Part shown: in pieces, positions 1 to 9,954 of the stretch | Position numbering within the stretch: position 1 is the first letter of the stretch | Layout: the number at the start of each line of letters is the position of its first letter | NCBI RefSeq assembly: GCF_003434305.1 | Contig: NZ_QKKX01000002.1 | Span: 62,001-126,000, forward strand | From: Micromonospora sp. MW-13 | Lineage (GTDB): Bacteria > Actinomycetota > Actinomycetes > Mycobacteriales > Micromonosporaceae | Direction: 5' to 3' | DNA length: 64,000 bases | Translations under genes and position numbers: made by a program | The notes under the pieces: model-generated | What the model was told of the DNA's origin: nothing | The model's database searches: none | What the model saw: only the letters and a program-made list of their open reading frames with translations

Positions 1-79
1 CGACACGGGCGAGCCGGGCGACCTCATGCCCGACAACGTGCGCCGGGAGCACGTCATGGCCAAGAGTCTCGTGGATTAA
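1..79 (+). CDS. C-terminal fragment of an unidentified protein
   Basis: The window opens inside a gene. The frame starting at base 2 reads through 25 codons and ends in TAA at 77-79; the last residues are MAKSLVD. High G/C at third codon positions and a strong hairpin just downstream support a real gene end. The fragment is too short to identify. Confidence 0.5.
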   Translation, partial: DTGEPGDLMPDNVRREHVMAKSLVD

Positions 80-125
80 CGGCCAACCGGCCCGGGTGAG
101 AACCCCGTAGAAGGCGCCCCGCGCC

Positions 126-181
126 AAATTCACGGAAAGAGTGGCCATTCCGCGCGGAATAGCCACTCTTTCCGTGAATTT
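126..181. terminator. Bidirectional hairpin between convergent genes
   Basis: Two perfect 20-base arms (126-145 and 162-181) flank a smaller inner palindrome at 147-160, with one mismatch between the two stems. The hairpin lies between the stop codons of a plus-strand gene (79) and a minus-strand gene (197), the usual place for a shared terminator. It is AT-richer than its surroundings and lacks a clear T-run, so it may work as a structural barrier. Confidence 0.75.
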
Positions 182-196
182 GCGCGGCTGCCCAGG

Positions 197-2581
197 TTAG
201 ACGGGGTAGGTGCGGGCGACCGCCAGCATTTCCGAGCTGTGGGAGCCGACCACGCCGACGGTCGGGGGGCGGGGGCGGAATCCGGGGATACCGTCCAGGC
301 CGTCGCTGGCGTCCATGGCCCGCAGCATGGTCGGCCGGGAGACCCCCGCGAGCACCAGCGTGATCTCGATGCCCTCGGGCGGCGGGGCGTGGAAGACCAC
401 CCCGAAGCCCCAGTCCGCGCCGTCGGCGGGTCGGCCGCCGGCCACCCGCCGCCCGTTCACGGTCGCCGACTCCACCACGGTCGCGCCGTCGACGTGCAGG
501 GTGGCGAGCCGGACCGGCCGCTGCGGGGTGAGCCGCACCCGCAGGATGCGCTGCTCGCCGGAGCGGGTGTCGGCGAGGATCTCCAGCCTCGGCGCGGGCA
601 GGTTCGCCGCCTGGGCCGGCCCGGTCCGCAGCTCGGTGTCGCCGAGGCCGGGGAAGTCTCCGACCCCGGTCACCCCGTCGACGTACCCCGCCGTCCACGG
701 TTGGGGGGCGGTCTCGTGGCTGAGCCAGCGGGCCTGCCCGGTGCCGGCGTCCAGGGCGTACATCAGGTGGGTGGGCACGGGGTGGGCGGCGTCGAACCGG
801 TCGACGGCGAGCCCGACCCCGGCGAACACCACCGCCGCGAGCCCGGCGGCGACGGCCGGCAGTGCGCCCGCCCGGCGGGCCCGGGCCGCGACCATGCCGC
901 GCTGCCCGCCGGCCTCCGGGTGCAGCAGGTCCAGCACCGGCAGCGCGGCCAGCCCGAGCAGCACCGCGACCAGGGCCGCGACGCCGCCCATCGCCATGCC
1001 GAGCGCCGGGAAGAGCAGCACCACGGGTGGCAGCAGGATCACCACGGCGACCGCGCCGGCCAGGGTCACCGCGACCACCGGCCAGGGGCCGTCGATCCGG
1101 CTGGCCAGCGCGACCAGCCCGGCCGCCGCGCCGGCCAGGGCCGGCAGGGTCGTCAGGTACGCCCCGCCGGGCACCAGCACCGCGAGCACCACCCCGAGTA
1201 CGGCCAGCCACCCCAGCCCGCCGATCGCCAGGGCGGCCGGGCCGACCCGGCGGCGGGTCAGCGCGTACCAGGCGACCAGGATCGCGGCGGCGAGCGCCAC
1301 CACGGCGAGCCGGTACCAGGTTGGCCGGTACGGGTCGAGCAGCTCGGCGTAGCCGGGCCGCACGGCGGTGATCCCCGCCCAGAGCAGCTGCGCGGCCAGC
1401 GGGGCGGCGACGACCGGCACCAGCGCCAGCCCGAAGCCGGCGGCGAGCCGCCCGTACGTGGTCCGACCCCGCCGGCGGGCCAGCCAGCCGAGGGCCAGCA
1501 CGGCGGCCAGGGCGGCCAGCGCCAGCGGCAGCACCAGCCAGCCGGGGTAGCGGGCCAGCCCGCCCGGGACCGGGAAGTACGTGGCGTCGTGCCCGGCGCC
1601 CAGGTCCTTCAGGTCGGAGCGGCCGAACTCGCGGGCCAGGCCGAGCGCGTTGTCGCCGTGCTGCTGGAGGCTGGCCCGGTCCATCGCGGCCGGGGTGTCC
1701 AGCGGGGTGTGGTAGATCGCCCCGCCGTCGATGTAGGCCGAGTTGAGCCCGACGAAACCGGCCCGGTCGAGGAACGCGGTGAAGTCGGTGTCGTTGGGCA
1801 GCGCGCGGTAGATCTCCACCGCGAACGAGGTGCCGACCGGGTGCGGGGCGGCCCGGCCGAAGACGTCCACCAGCCTCGCGTTGTCCCGGGACGTCTCGAA
1901 CATGATCACCGGGCCGGTGGAGCCGCGCGCCTCCAGGTTGAGCACCACTCCGCCGTCGGCGGCGAGCGGGTGGTCCGCCGCGAACGCGGACGCCCCGCAC
2001 AGGCACGCCTCCTCGGCGTCGGTGAGCACGAAGACCACGTCGTTGCGGGGCCGGGGGCCGGCGGTCAGCGCCCGGGCCACCTCCAGGATGGTGGAGGTGC
2101 CGGCCGCGTCGTCGTTGCCGCCCGGCCCGGACTGCACCGAGTCGTAGTGGGCGACCAGGAACACCTTCCCGGTCGGGTCGGTGCCGGGCAGCCGGGCGAC
2201 CACGTTGCGGACCCGGGCCAGGGTCGCCCCGGCGGCGGCCCCGCTGAGCTGGCCGGCCTCCTCGGCGACGGTGTCCTGCACCGTGGTTTCCAGGCCGAGG
2301 CCGCGCAGCACGCTCTCCACGTGCGCGCGGACCTGGTCGTTGGCCGGGCTGCCGGCCGGGTGCGGCCGGGTCGCGATGGCCTGCACGTTCTGGTACGCCC
2401 GCCCGGCGCTGAACTCGTCGGCCGGGGCGTCGGCGGGGGCCGGTTCGGGGGTGTCCAGGTCGTACGCGACGGTGCCGCCGACCGCGAGCAGGGCGGCGAG
2501 CGCGGCCAGGGCGGCGAGCGTCCGGCGGCGGGGGCGGGTCAGCGCCCGGTCGGCGGCGCGGGTGGGGGGCGGTACGCCCAC
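197..2581 (-). CDS. M28 family membrane zinc peptidase
   Basis: This is a predicted aminopeptidase of family M28 followed by a multi-spanning membrane region, 794 residues. An N-terminal membrane segment lies near residues 21-40. The peptidase domain carries the expected zinc ligands: AHYDSVQ (His145), GNDDAAG (Asp157/158) and DAEEACLCG (Glu190/191). The C-terminal half, from about residue 350, contains many hydrophobic segments and ends in an extracytoplasmic-looking domain. I chose the GTG at 2581 because GAGGAG lies seven bases upstream; a longer frame continues to 2698 without a ribosome site. Similar architecture is known in fungal vacuolar and actinobacterial M28 proteins. The substrate is unknown. 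Confidence 0.85.
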   Translation of the reverse strand: MGVPPPTRAADRALTRPRRRTLAALAALAALLAVGGTVAYDLDTPEPAPADAPADEFSAGRAYQNVQAIATRPHPAGSPANDQVRAHVESVLRGLGLETTVQDTVAEEAGQLSGAAAGATLARVRNVVARLPGTDPTGKVFLVAHYDSVQSGPGGNDDAAGTSTILEVARALTAGPRPRNDVVFVLTDAEEACLCGASAFAADHPLAADGGVVLNLEARGSTGPVIMFETSRDNARLVDVFGRAAPHPVGTSFAVEIYRALPNDTDFTAFLDRAGFVGLNSAYIDGGAIYHTPLDTPAAMDRASLQQHGDNALGLAREFGRSDLKDLGAGHDATYFPVPGGLARYPGWLVLPLALAALAAVLALGWLARRRGRTTYGRLAAGFGLALVPVVAAPLAAQLLWAGITAVRPGYAELLDPYRPTWYRLAVVALAAAILVAWYALTRRRVGPAALAIGGLGWLAVLGVVLAVLVPGGAYLTTLPALAGAAAGLVALASRIDGPWPVVAVTLAGAVAVVILLPPVVLLFPALGMAMGGVAALVAVLLGLAALPVLDLLHPEAGGQRGMVAARARRAGALPAVAAGLAAVVFAGVGLAVDRFDAAHPVPTHLMYALDAGTGQARWLSHETAPQPWTAGYVDGVTGVGDFPGLGDTELRTGPAQAANLPAPRLEILADTRSGEQRILRVRLTPQRPVRLATLHVDGATVVESATVNGRRVAGGRPADGADWGFGVVFHAPPPEGIEITLVLAGVSRPTMLRAMDASDGLDGIPGFRPRPPTVGVVGSHSSEMLAVARTYPV

Positions 2582-2740
2582 GGGGGTCTCCTCGGGGGTG
2601 GGGCCAGGGTGGGCACCATCCTGCACCGCCGGAGCCGGCGGCGGGACTCCCCGTCGGTCACTTGTTCCTATTGCCCGCCGGTTCGCGACGGAGGGCATGC
2701 CGCCTGTGCCGAGCCCGTCGTGTTGTGTGCGACCGTTGTG

Positions 2741-2772
2741 TAATACAGGATCAGCAGGGCAATCGGAAGGAG
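2741..2772 (+). promoter_or_regulatory. -10 box and Shine-Dalgarno site before a start-less gene head
   Basis: TAATAC at 2741-2746 is a good -10 box for this genome, without a convincing -35. GGAAGGAG at 2765-2772 is one of the strongest ribosome sites in the window. Six bases after it comes ATC (2779-2781), in frame with the following phosphatase, where an ATG would be expected. Confidence 0.45.
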
Positions 2773-2808
2773 CCCGACATCACCAGCGATCTTCCGCGCC
2801 TCGCGGCG

Positions 2809-4049
2809 GTGACCCGGCCGCACCGGGGGTCCGGCCCTGCCGGTCCCCTCGCCGTGGCGTACCCGCACGGCGGCCTCGGGCGGCACCCCAACCTGCCGCC
2901 CGGCGAGCGGCTGCGGGTGCTGCTGGTCGAGGACGACGAGGGCGACGCCTTCCTGGTCGGCGAGCTGCTCGCCGAGACCAACTCGATGATCGACCTGTTG
3001 GTCGCCAGCAGCCTGAGCGAGGCCCGGCAGCGGGTGATGGGCGTGGACTGCGTCCTGCTCGACCTCGGCCTGCCCGACGCCCAGGGGCTGGACGGGCTGC
3101 GCCAGGTGCTGGAGATGTCCAGCGGCGCCGCGGTGTGCGTGCTGACCGGCCGCTCCGACGAGCACCTGGGCATCGTGGCGGTCGCCGAGGGCGCGCAGGA
3201 CTACCTGGTCAAGGGCCAGGTCGACGGGGTGCTGCTGACCCGGGCGCTGCGCTACGCCGTGGAGCGCAAGCGGGCCGACGAGAACGCCCGGCGGCTGCGT
3301 GAGGTGGAGTTGCGCCAGGCCGAGTCGGCCCGGCTGGAGCGGGGCCTGTTGCCCCAGCCGCTGATGTCGACCGACCAGGTCGCGGTGCACACCTTCTACC
3401 GCCCCGGCCGGCACGCGGCACTGATCGGCGGCGACTTCTACGACGTGGTGCAGACCCGGCCGGACCGGGTCGACTTCATCGTCGGCGACGTCTGCGGGCA
3501 CGGCGTGGACGAGGCGGCGCTCGGGGTGGAGCTCCGGGTCGCCTGGCGGGCGCTGGTGCTGGCCGGGGTGCCCGACGACGAGGTGCTGCCCGCCCTGGAA
3601 CAGGTGCTGATGAGCGAGCGCCGGCTCCAGGAGATCTTCGCCACCGTGGCCAGCGCCAGGCTCGACCTGACCCGCAACGCGGTCACCGTGCGGCTCGCGG
3701 GGCACCCGCCGCCGCTGCTGCTGTCCGGGGGCAAGGTCGCGCCGGTGCCGGCACCGGGCGGCCTGCTGCTGGGCGTCCGACCGCGCCGGCCCATCGCCTT
3801 CGACCTGGAGTTCGACACCGATGACTGGTCCCTGCTGATGTACACCGACGGCCTCATCGAGGGCCGGGTGGGCGGCGGCGACGAACGGCTCGATGTCCCC
3901 GGCCTGACCGCCCTGCTCGGCGAGCCGGACAATCTCGCCATGCCGTTGGCCGAGCTGCCGGCCTGGCTGGTGGGGCGGGCGGAGCAGAACAACGGGGGGC
4001 CGCTCGCGGACGACGTCGCCATGCTCCTGGTCAGCCGGGGCGGTGGCCG

Positions 4050-4053
<4 letters not shown>
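2809..4053 (+). CDS. Response-regulator PP2C (RsbU/SpoIIE-type) phosphatase
   Basis: The protein joins a receiver domain to a serine phosphatase of the SpoIIE/RsbU group, about 414 residues. The receiver (about 36-150) has the acidic pocket EDD (41-43) and phospho-acceptor Asp85 in LLDLGLPD. A short helical linker leads to the PP2C domain (about 175-410), with GGDFYDV and GDVCGHG metal-binding motifs. Such proteins usually dephosphorylate an anti-sigma-factor antagonist on a two-component cue. It overlaps the kinase gene by GTGA. The start is uncertain: GTG 2809 is the first ordinary start after a strong ribosome site, but ATC 2779 is correctly spaced for it; TTG 2662 would give a longer form that includes the promoter. 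Confidence 0.85.
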
Positions 4054-5797
<1,744 letters not shown>

Positions 5798-5801
<4 letters not shown>

Positions 5802-6250
5802 CCGCGCCAGCGGACGGCAGGAGCCCGATCGAGGTCCTGCTGGTCGAGGACGACCCGGGTGACGTGCTGATGACCCAGGAGGCGTTCGAGGAGCACAAGC
5901 TGCGCAACCGGCTGACCGTCGTCTCCGATGGCACCGAGGCGCTGGCCTACCTGCGCCGGGAGGGCCGGTACGCGGACGCCGTCGCGCCGGACCTGATCCT
6001 GCTCGACCTCAACCTGCCCCGCCGCGACGGCCGGGAGGTGCTGGAGGAGATCAAGCAGGACGAGCAGCTCTGCCGCATCCCGGTGGTGGTGTTGACCACG
6101 TCCCAGGCCGACGAGGACATCCTGCGCAGCTACCAGCTCCACGCGAACGCGTACGTCACCAAGCCGGTGGACTTCGAGCGGTTCATCTCGGTGGTCCGGC
6201 AGATCGACGAGTTCTTCGTCAGCGTGGTGAGGTTGCCGCCGCGTGGCTGA
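5798..6250 (+). CDS. Rcp1-type single-domain response regulator
   Basis: This 150-residue protein consists almost entirely of a receiver domain. It has EDD at 17-19, phospho-acceptor Asp70 in [11 protein letters not shown], a Thr/Ser switch near 100 and Lys122 in AYVTKPVDF. The RRDGREVL insertion is typical of regulators that serve phytochrome-like kinases. AAGGAG (5785-5790) lies seven bases before ATG 5798. With no output domain, it presumably relays phosphate between the upstream kinase and another partner; the REC-PP2C protein of the same operon is an obvious candidate, which is an inference. Confidence 0.93.
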
Positions 6251-7052
6251 CACCCTGCTGGACGACGTCGCGGAGCTGCTGCACCGGGCCGCCGCGGACG
6301 TCGTCCTGCCACTGTTCGGAGAGCTGGACGACGCCGACGTCGCCGAGAAGGCGCCCGGGGAGCTGGTCACCGTCGCCGACCAGCGGGCCGAGGAGCTGAT
6401 CAGCGCCGGGCTGTGCCGGCTGCGCCCCGGCTCGACGGTGGTCGGCGAGGAGGCCGCGGCCGAGGACCCGGGCCTGCTCGACCACCTGTGCGGCGACGGG
6501 GACGTCTGGCTGGTCGACCCGGTCGACGGCACCTCGAACTTCGCCGCCGGGAAGCGGCCGTTCGCGCTGATGGTGGCGCTGCTGACCGACGGGGCGCCGG
6601 TCGCCGCGTGGGTGCTCGACCCGCTGGCGGAGACGCTGGCCGTCGCCCGGGCGGGCGAGGGGACCCTGGTGAACGGCGTCCCGGTGCGTACCGTCGAGGA
6701 GGTGCCGCCGCTCGGCAGCCTGCGCGGCACCGCGATGACCCGGTTCCTGCCACCGGAGGCCCGGCGGCGCGCCGAGGCCGGCGCGGAACGGATCGGCGAG
6801 CTGCTGCCCGGCCAGCACTGCGCCGGCCGGGAGTACCTCGACCTGCTCGTCGGCTCCCAGCAGTTCGTCCTCTTCTGGCGCACGCTGCCCTGGGACCACG
6901 CCCCGGGGGTGCTGCTGGTCCGTGAGGCCGGCGGGGTGGCCCGCCGGTTCGACGGCACCGAGTACCACCCGGCCGACGAGGGCCGGGGTCTGCTGGTCGC
7001 CGCGAACGAGCAGGTCTGGGTCGCGGCCCGCGACGCCCTGGACCTGACCTGA
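6243..7052 (+). CDS. Inositol monophosphatase family protein
   Basis: The protein has 269 residues and belongs to the IMPase/CysQ/HisN superfamily of magnesium-dependent phosphatases. Metal ligands are visible as GEE (69-70) and [12 protein letters not shown] (Asp92, Asp95), and WDHAPGV near residue 220 provides the third aspartate. GTG 6243 overlaps the end of the response-regulator gene by eight bases, so it is the last gene of the signalling operon. The substrate could be inositol phosphate, histidinol phosphate or PAP; the sequence does not decide. Confidence 0.9.
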   Translation: MADTLLDDVAELLHRAAADVVLPLFGELDDADVAEKAPGELVTVADQRAEELISAGLCRLRPGSTVVGEEAAAEDPGLLDHLCGDGDVWLVDPVDGTSNFAAGKRPFALMVALLTDGAPVAAWVLDPLAETLAVARAGEGTLVNGVPVRTVEEVPPLGSLRGTAMTRFLPPEARRRAEAGAERIGELLPGQHCAGREYLDLLVGSQQFVLFWRTLPWDHAPGVLLVREAGGVARRFDGTEYHPADEGRGLLVAANEQVWVAARDALDLT

Positions 7053-7244
7053 CCGACCCGCTGCGCGACCGGCCGGCGACCCTGCGTCGACATCGACGTT
7101 CGGCGAGGTCTCGGGGCCTGGTGGCGGGCCGTCGGTCCGGTATCCTGACCGGCGGTCTCCGCCCAGCAGGCCGCCGCCCGGCGCCGGTGGGGGACGCCGC
7201 CGCGCCGAGGACGACCCCGGCGGTCAAGGGAAGGGACGCTGCCC

Positions 7245-8294
7245 GTGCCCAGTACCAGCCTCATCCGGCGTCACGGCACCGGGCCGCTGACCGCGCTGCC
7301 CGGCCGGCGCGGCCGGGGGGCGCTGACCGTGCTGCTGGTCGCCGTGGCGCTGCTGCTCGGCGTCGGGGCGGTGCCCGCCTCGGCCGAGCCCAACGAGGGC
7401 GGGACCAAGCAGCTGCGCGACTCGCTGGAGGCCGCCGCCAAGGGGCACATCGAGGCCAAGGCGAAGCTGGACAACTCCAAGCGCCGGCAGCAGTTGCTGA
7501 CCGTCCAGTTCAAGGTCGTCGAGACCCGGCTGGTGGAGCTGACCGCGCAGGTCAACGAGGTGGCCGTGCAGTCGTACCGGCTGGGGCGGGTGAGTGCCCC
7601 GGCGCTGCTGTTGCAGAGCGCGTCGCCGGAGACGTTCCTGCGCCGTGCCGCCGAGCTGGACGTGATGGCCCAGCGGGACAGCCGCCGGCTGCGCGACCTG
7701 GCCCAGGCCCGCGACGAGGCGACCCGCGCCAAGATCGCCGTCGACACCGAGGTCCGCGAGCAGCGGAAGCAGCTCGTGGCGCTGGCGAAGAAGAAGCAGG
7801 AGGCCGAGAAGGCGCTGGCCGCCGTCAGCTCCGGCAGCGGCGCCGGGTTCAGCGGCGGCTCCTCCTCGGCCAAGCCGGCCCCGCGCAACTCCGACGGGTC
7901 CTGGCCGTCGGAGTCCTGTTCGGTCAACGACCCGACCACCTCCGGCTGCATCACCCCGCGCACCCTGCACGCCATGCAACAGGCCAAGGCCGCCGGCTAC
8001 AAGCGGTACGTCTCCTGCTTCCGCAGCGGCGGCAGCGGCGAGCACCCCAAGGGACGGGCCTGCGACTTCTCCGCCGCCACCAGCGGCTTCAAGGACGAGA
8101 CGGCCACCGGCGGCGACAAGGCGTACGGCGACAGCCTGGCCAACTACTACAAGAACAACGCCAGCCGGCTCGGGGTGCTCTACGTGATCTGGTACCGCCA
8201 GATCTGGATGCCGAACACCGGGTGGCGGGCGTACAGCGGCAGCGGCAGCCCCGCCGCCGATCACACGAACCATGTTCATCTCTCGATGTACTGA
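7245..8294 (+). CDS. Secreted coiled-coil protein with M15-like C-terminal domain
   Basis: The 349-residue protein begins with a signal peptide (hydrophobic core about 27-42, cleavage likely near ASAEP). A long charged coiled coil (about 50-200) resembles the NlpC/RipA-type helical module. A Ser/Gly linker follows, then a C-terminal domain containing EHPKGRACDFS (about 266-276) and the terminal NHVHLSMY. His/Asp plus His-x-His is the zinc-site pattern of LAS peptidases (M15/M74), so a cell-wall role is likely; an enzymatic activity is inferred. GTG 7245 follows a purine-rich stretch. A possible -10 (TATCCT, 7141-7146) would leave a G+C-rich leader of about 95 bases in which I recognise no riboswitch. 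Confidence 0.8.
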   Translation: MPSTSLIRRHGTGPLTALPGRRGRGALTVLLVAVALLLGVGAVPASAEPNEGGTKQLRDSLEAAAKGHIEAKAKLDNSKRRQQLLTVQFKVVETRLVELTAQVNEVAVQSYRLGRVSAPALLLQSASPETFLRRAAELDVMAQRDSRRLRDLAQARDEATRAKIAVDTEVREQRKQLVALAKKKQEAEKALAAVSSGSGAGFSGGSSSAKPAPRNSDGSWPSESCSVNDPTTSGCITPRTLHAMQQAKAAGYKRYVSCFRSGGSGEHPKGRACDFSAATSGFKDETATGGDKAYGDSLANYYKNNASRLGVLYVIWYRQIWMPNTGWRAYSGSGSPAADHTNHVHLSMY

Positions 8295-8317
8295 CCCGGG
8301 CTGCCAGCTTCGCTGCG

Positions 8318-8330
8318 TACCATCGCGACG
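8318..8330 (+). promoter_or_regulatory. Leaderless -10 box (TACCAT)
   Basis: TACCAT at 8318-8323 ends seven bases before GTG 8331, and no Shine-Dalgarno site precedes that start. The spacing predicts transcription beginning at or next to the start codon. Confidence 0.5.
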
Positions 8331-9884
8331 GTGAGCAGCTCATCGTCCGACGTCGCGACCGAGCCGGCGCGGCCCGCGCCGCCCGCCGACCGCGCCCTGC
8401 CCAACGGGCTCGCCGCGTTCCTGGTCTTCGCATCCAGCGGCGCGGTGCTGGTGCTGGAGACCGTCTCCCTGCGCCTGGTCGGCCCGTACGTGGGGGTCAC
8501 CCTCCAGGTCACCAGCTCGGTCATCGGCATCGCGCTGGCCGCGATCGCGTACGGGGCGTGGACCGGCGGCTGGCTGGCCGACCGGCGGGACCCGCGCACC
8601 CTGATCGCCCCGGCGCTGGTGCTCGCCGGCATCGCCACCGCGGTCACCCTGCCGGTCGTCCGGTACGCCGGCGAGCTGCTGCGCGGCGGGGCGGCCAGCG
8701 CCGTCCTGCTGCTCACCGCGCTCGCCGTGTTCGTGCCGGCGGCGCTGCTCTCGGCGGTCACCCCGCTGGTGGTCAAGCTCCAGCTCGCCGACCTGCGGCG
8801 CACCGGTCAGGTGGTCGGCCGGCTCTCCGGCATCGGCACGCTCGGCGGCATCACGGCCACCCTGCTGACCGGGTTCGTGCTGGTGGCCGCGCTGCCCAGC
8901 ACCGCCATCGTGCTCGCCCTGGCGGTGCTGCTCGGGGGCACCGGGCTGGGCCTGGGGGCGTACCTGCACCGGCGGGCGCGCGCGGGGCTGCCCGGTCCCG
9001 GCCGGGCGAAGGTCGCCGTGGCGGTGCTGGGGCTGGTCGGGGCCGGGCTGACCACGGTCGCCCCGAACCCGTGCGACGTGGAGACGGCGTACCACTGCGC
9101 GTCGGTGCAGACCGATCCCGATCGCCCGTCCGGGCGGACGCTGCTGCTGAACTCCGCCCAGCACTCGTACGTCGACCTGAACGACCCGACCCACCTTGAG
9201 TACGCGTACACGCGGTGGATCGGCGCGGCGGCCGACGTGGCCGCGCCGGCCGGGCAGCGGCTGGACGCCCTGCACCTGGGCGGCGGCGGCTTCACGGTGC
9301 CGCGCTACCTGACCGCCACCCGGCCGGGCACCGACAACCTGGTCTTCGAGATCGACGGCGGCCTGGTCGAGCTGGACCGGGCGAAGCTCGGCGTACGCGC
9401 CGGCCCGGACCTGCGCACGGAGATCGGTGACGCCCGGATGCTGGTCGGCCGGGCGGCCACCGACAGCCGGGACCTGGTGGTCGGCGACGCCTTCGGGCAC
9501 CTCGTGGTGCCCTGGCACCTGGCCACCCGGGAGATGGCCGACGAGGTCAACCGGGTGCTGCGCCCCGGCGGGATCTACGTGCAGAACGTCATCGACTACC
9601 CGCCCGGCCGGTTCGTCCGCAGCGAGCTGGCCACCGTCGCCGCCGCGTTCCGGCACGTCGCCCTGGTGGCCCCGCCCGACGCGGTCGCCGGCCTGGTGGG
9701 GTCCAACTTCCTCATCGTCGCCTCCGACGCGCCGCTGCCGCTGGCCCCGCTGCGGCAGCGGGTGTCCGGGTTGCCCGAGACGGCGGGCGTGCTCTCCGGC
9801 GAGGTGCTGGACGCGTTCGTCGGCGACGCGCTGGTGCTCACCGACGACTACGCCCCGGTGGACCAACTGCTGGCGACCGCCTGA
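8331..9884 (+). CDS. Fused membrane/spermidine-synthase-like protein
   Basis: The 517-residue protein belongs to the fused MFS/spermidine synthase family. The N-terminal part (about 20-235) has six to eight hydrophobic segments, starting with a VLVLETVSLRLVGPYVG-type motif typical of the family. The C-terminal part resembles a polyamine-synthase Rossmann fold, with a glycine-rich HLGGGGFTVPRYL loop near 315 and an acidic GDAFGHL motif near 386. Such proteins are common in actinobacteria and have no agreed function; true spermidine synthesis is doubtful because the catalytic region is divergent. It appears to be a single gene. Confidence 0.85.
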   Translation: MSSSSSDVATEPARPAPPADRALPNGLAAFLVFASSGAVLVLETVSLRLVGPYVGVTLQVTSSVIGIALAAIAYGAWTGGWLADRRDPRTLIAPALVLAGIATAVTLPVVRYAGELLRGGAASAVLLLTALAVFVPAALLSAVTPLVVKLQLADLRRTGQVVGRLSGIGTLGGITATLLTGFVLVAALPSTAIVLALAVLLGGTGLGLGAYLHRRARAGLPGPGRAKVAVAVLGLVGAGLTTVAPNPCDVETAYHCASVQTDPDRPSGRTLLLNSAQHSYVDLNDPTHLEYAYTRWIGAAADVAAPAGQRLDALHLGGGGFTVPRYLTATRPGTDNLVFEIDGGLVELDRAKLGVRAGPDLRTEIGDARMLVGRAATDSRDLVVGDAFGHLVVPWHLATREMADEVNRVLRPGGIYVQNVIDYPPGRFVRSELATVAAAFRHVALVAPPDAVAGLVGSNFLIVASDAPLPLAPLRQRVSGLPETAGVLSGEVLDAFVGDALVLTDDYAPVDQLLATA

Positions 9885-9954
9885 TCGGGTGATTGGCTGA
9901 CCGATTCTGACCGTCGAGGGTTAGGAACGCCCAGCTCGGGCAACAACTCCGACC

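Noticed and set aside
7147..7244. A c-di-AMP (ydaO-type) riboswitch before the secreted coiled-coil gene
   Set aside because: Such riboswitches precede cell-wall genes in actinobacteria, but I could not find the conserved core blocks in this G+C-rich leader.
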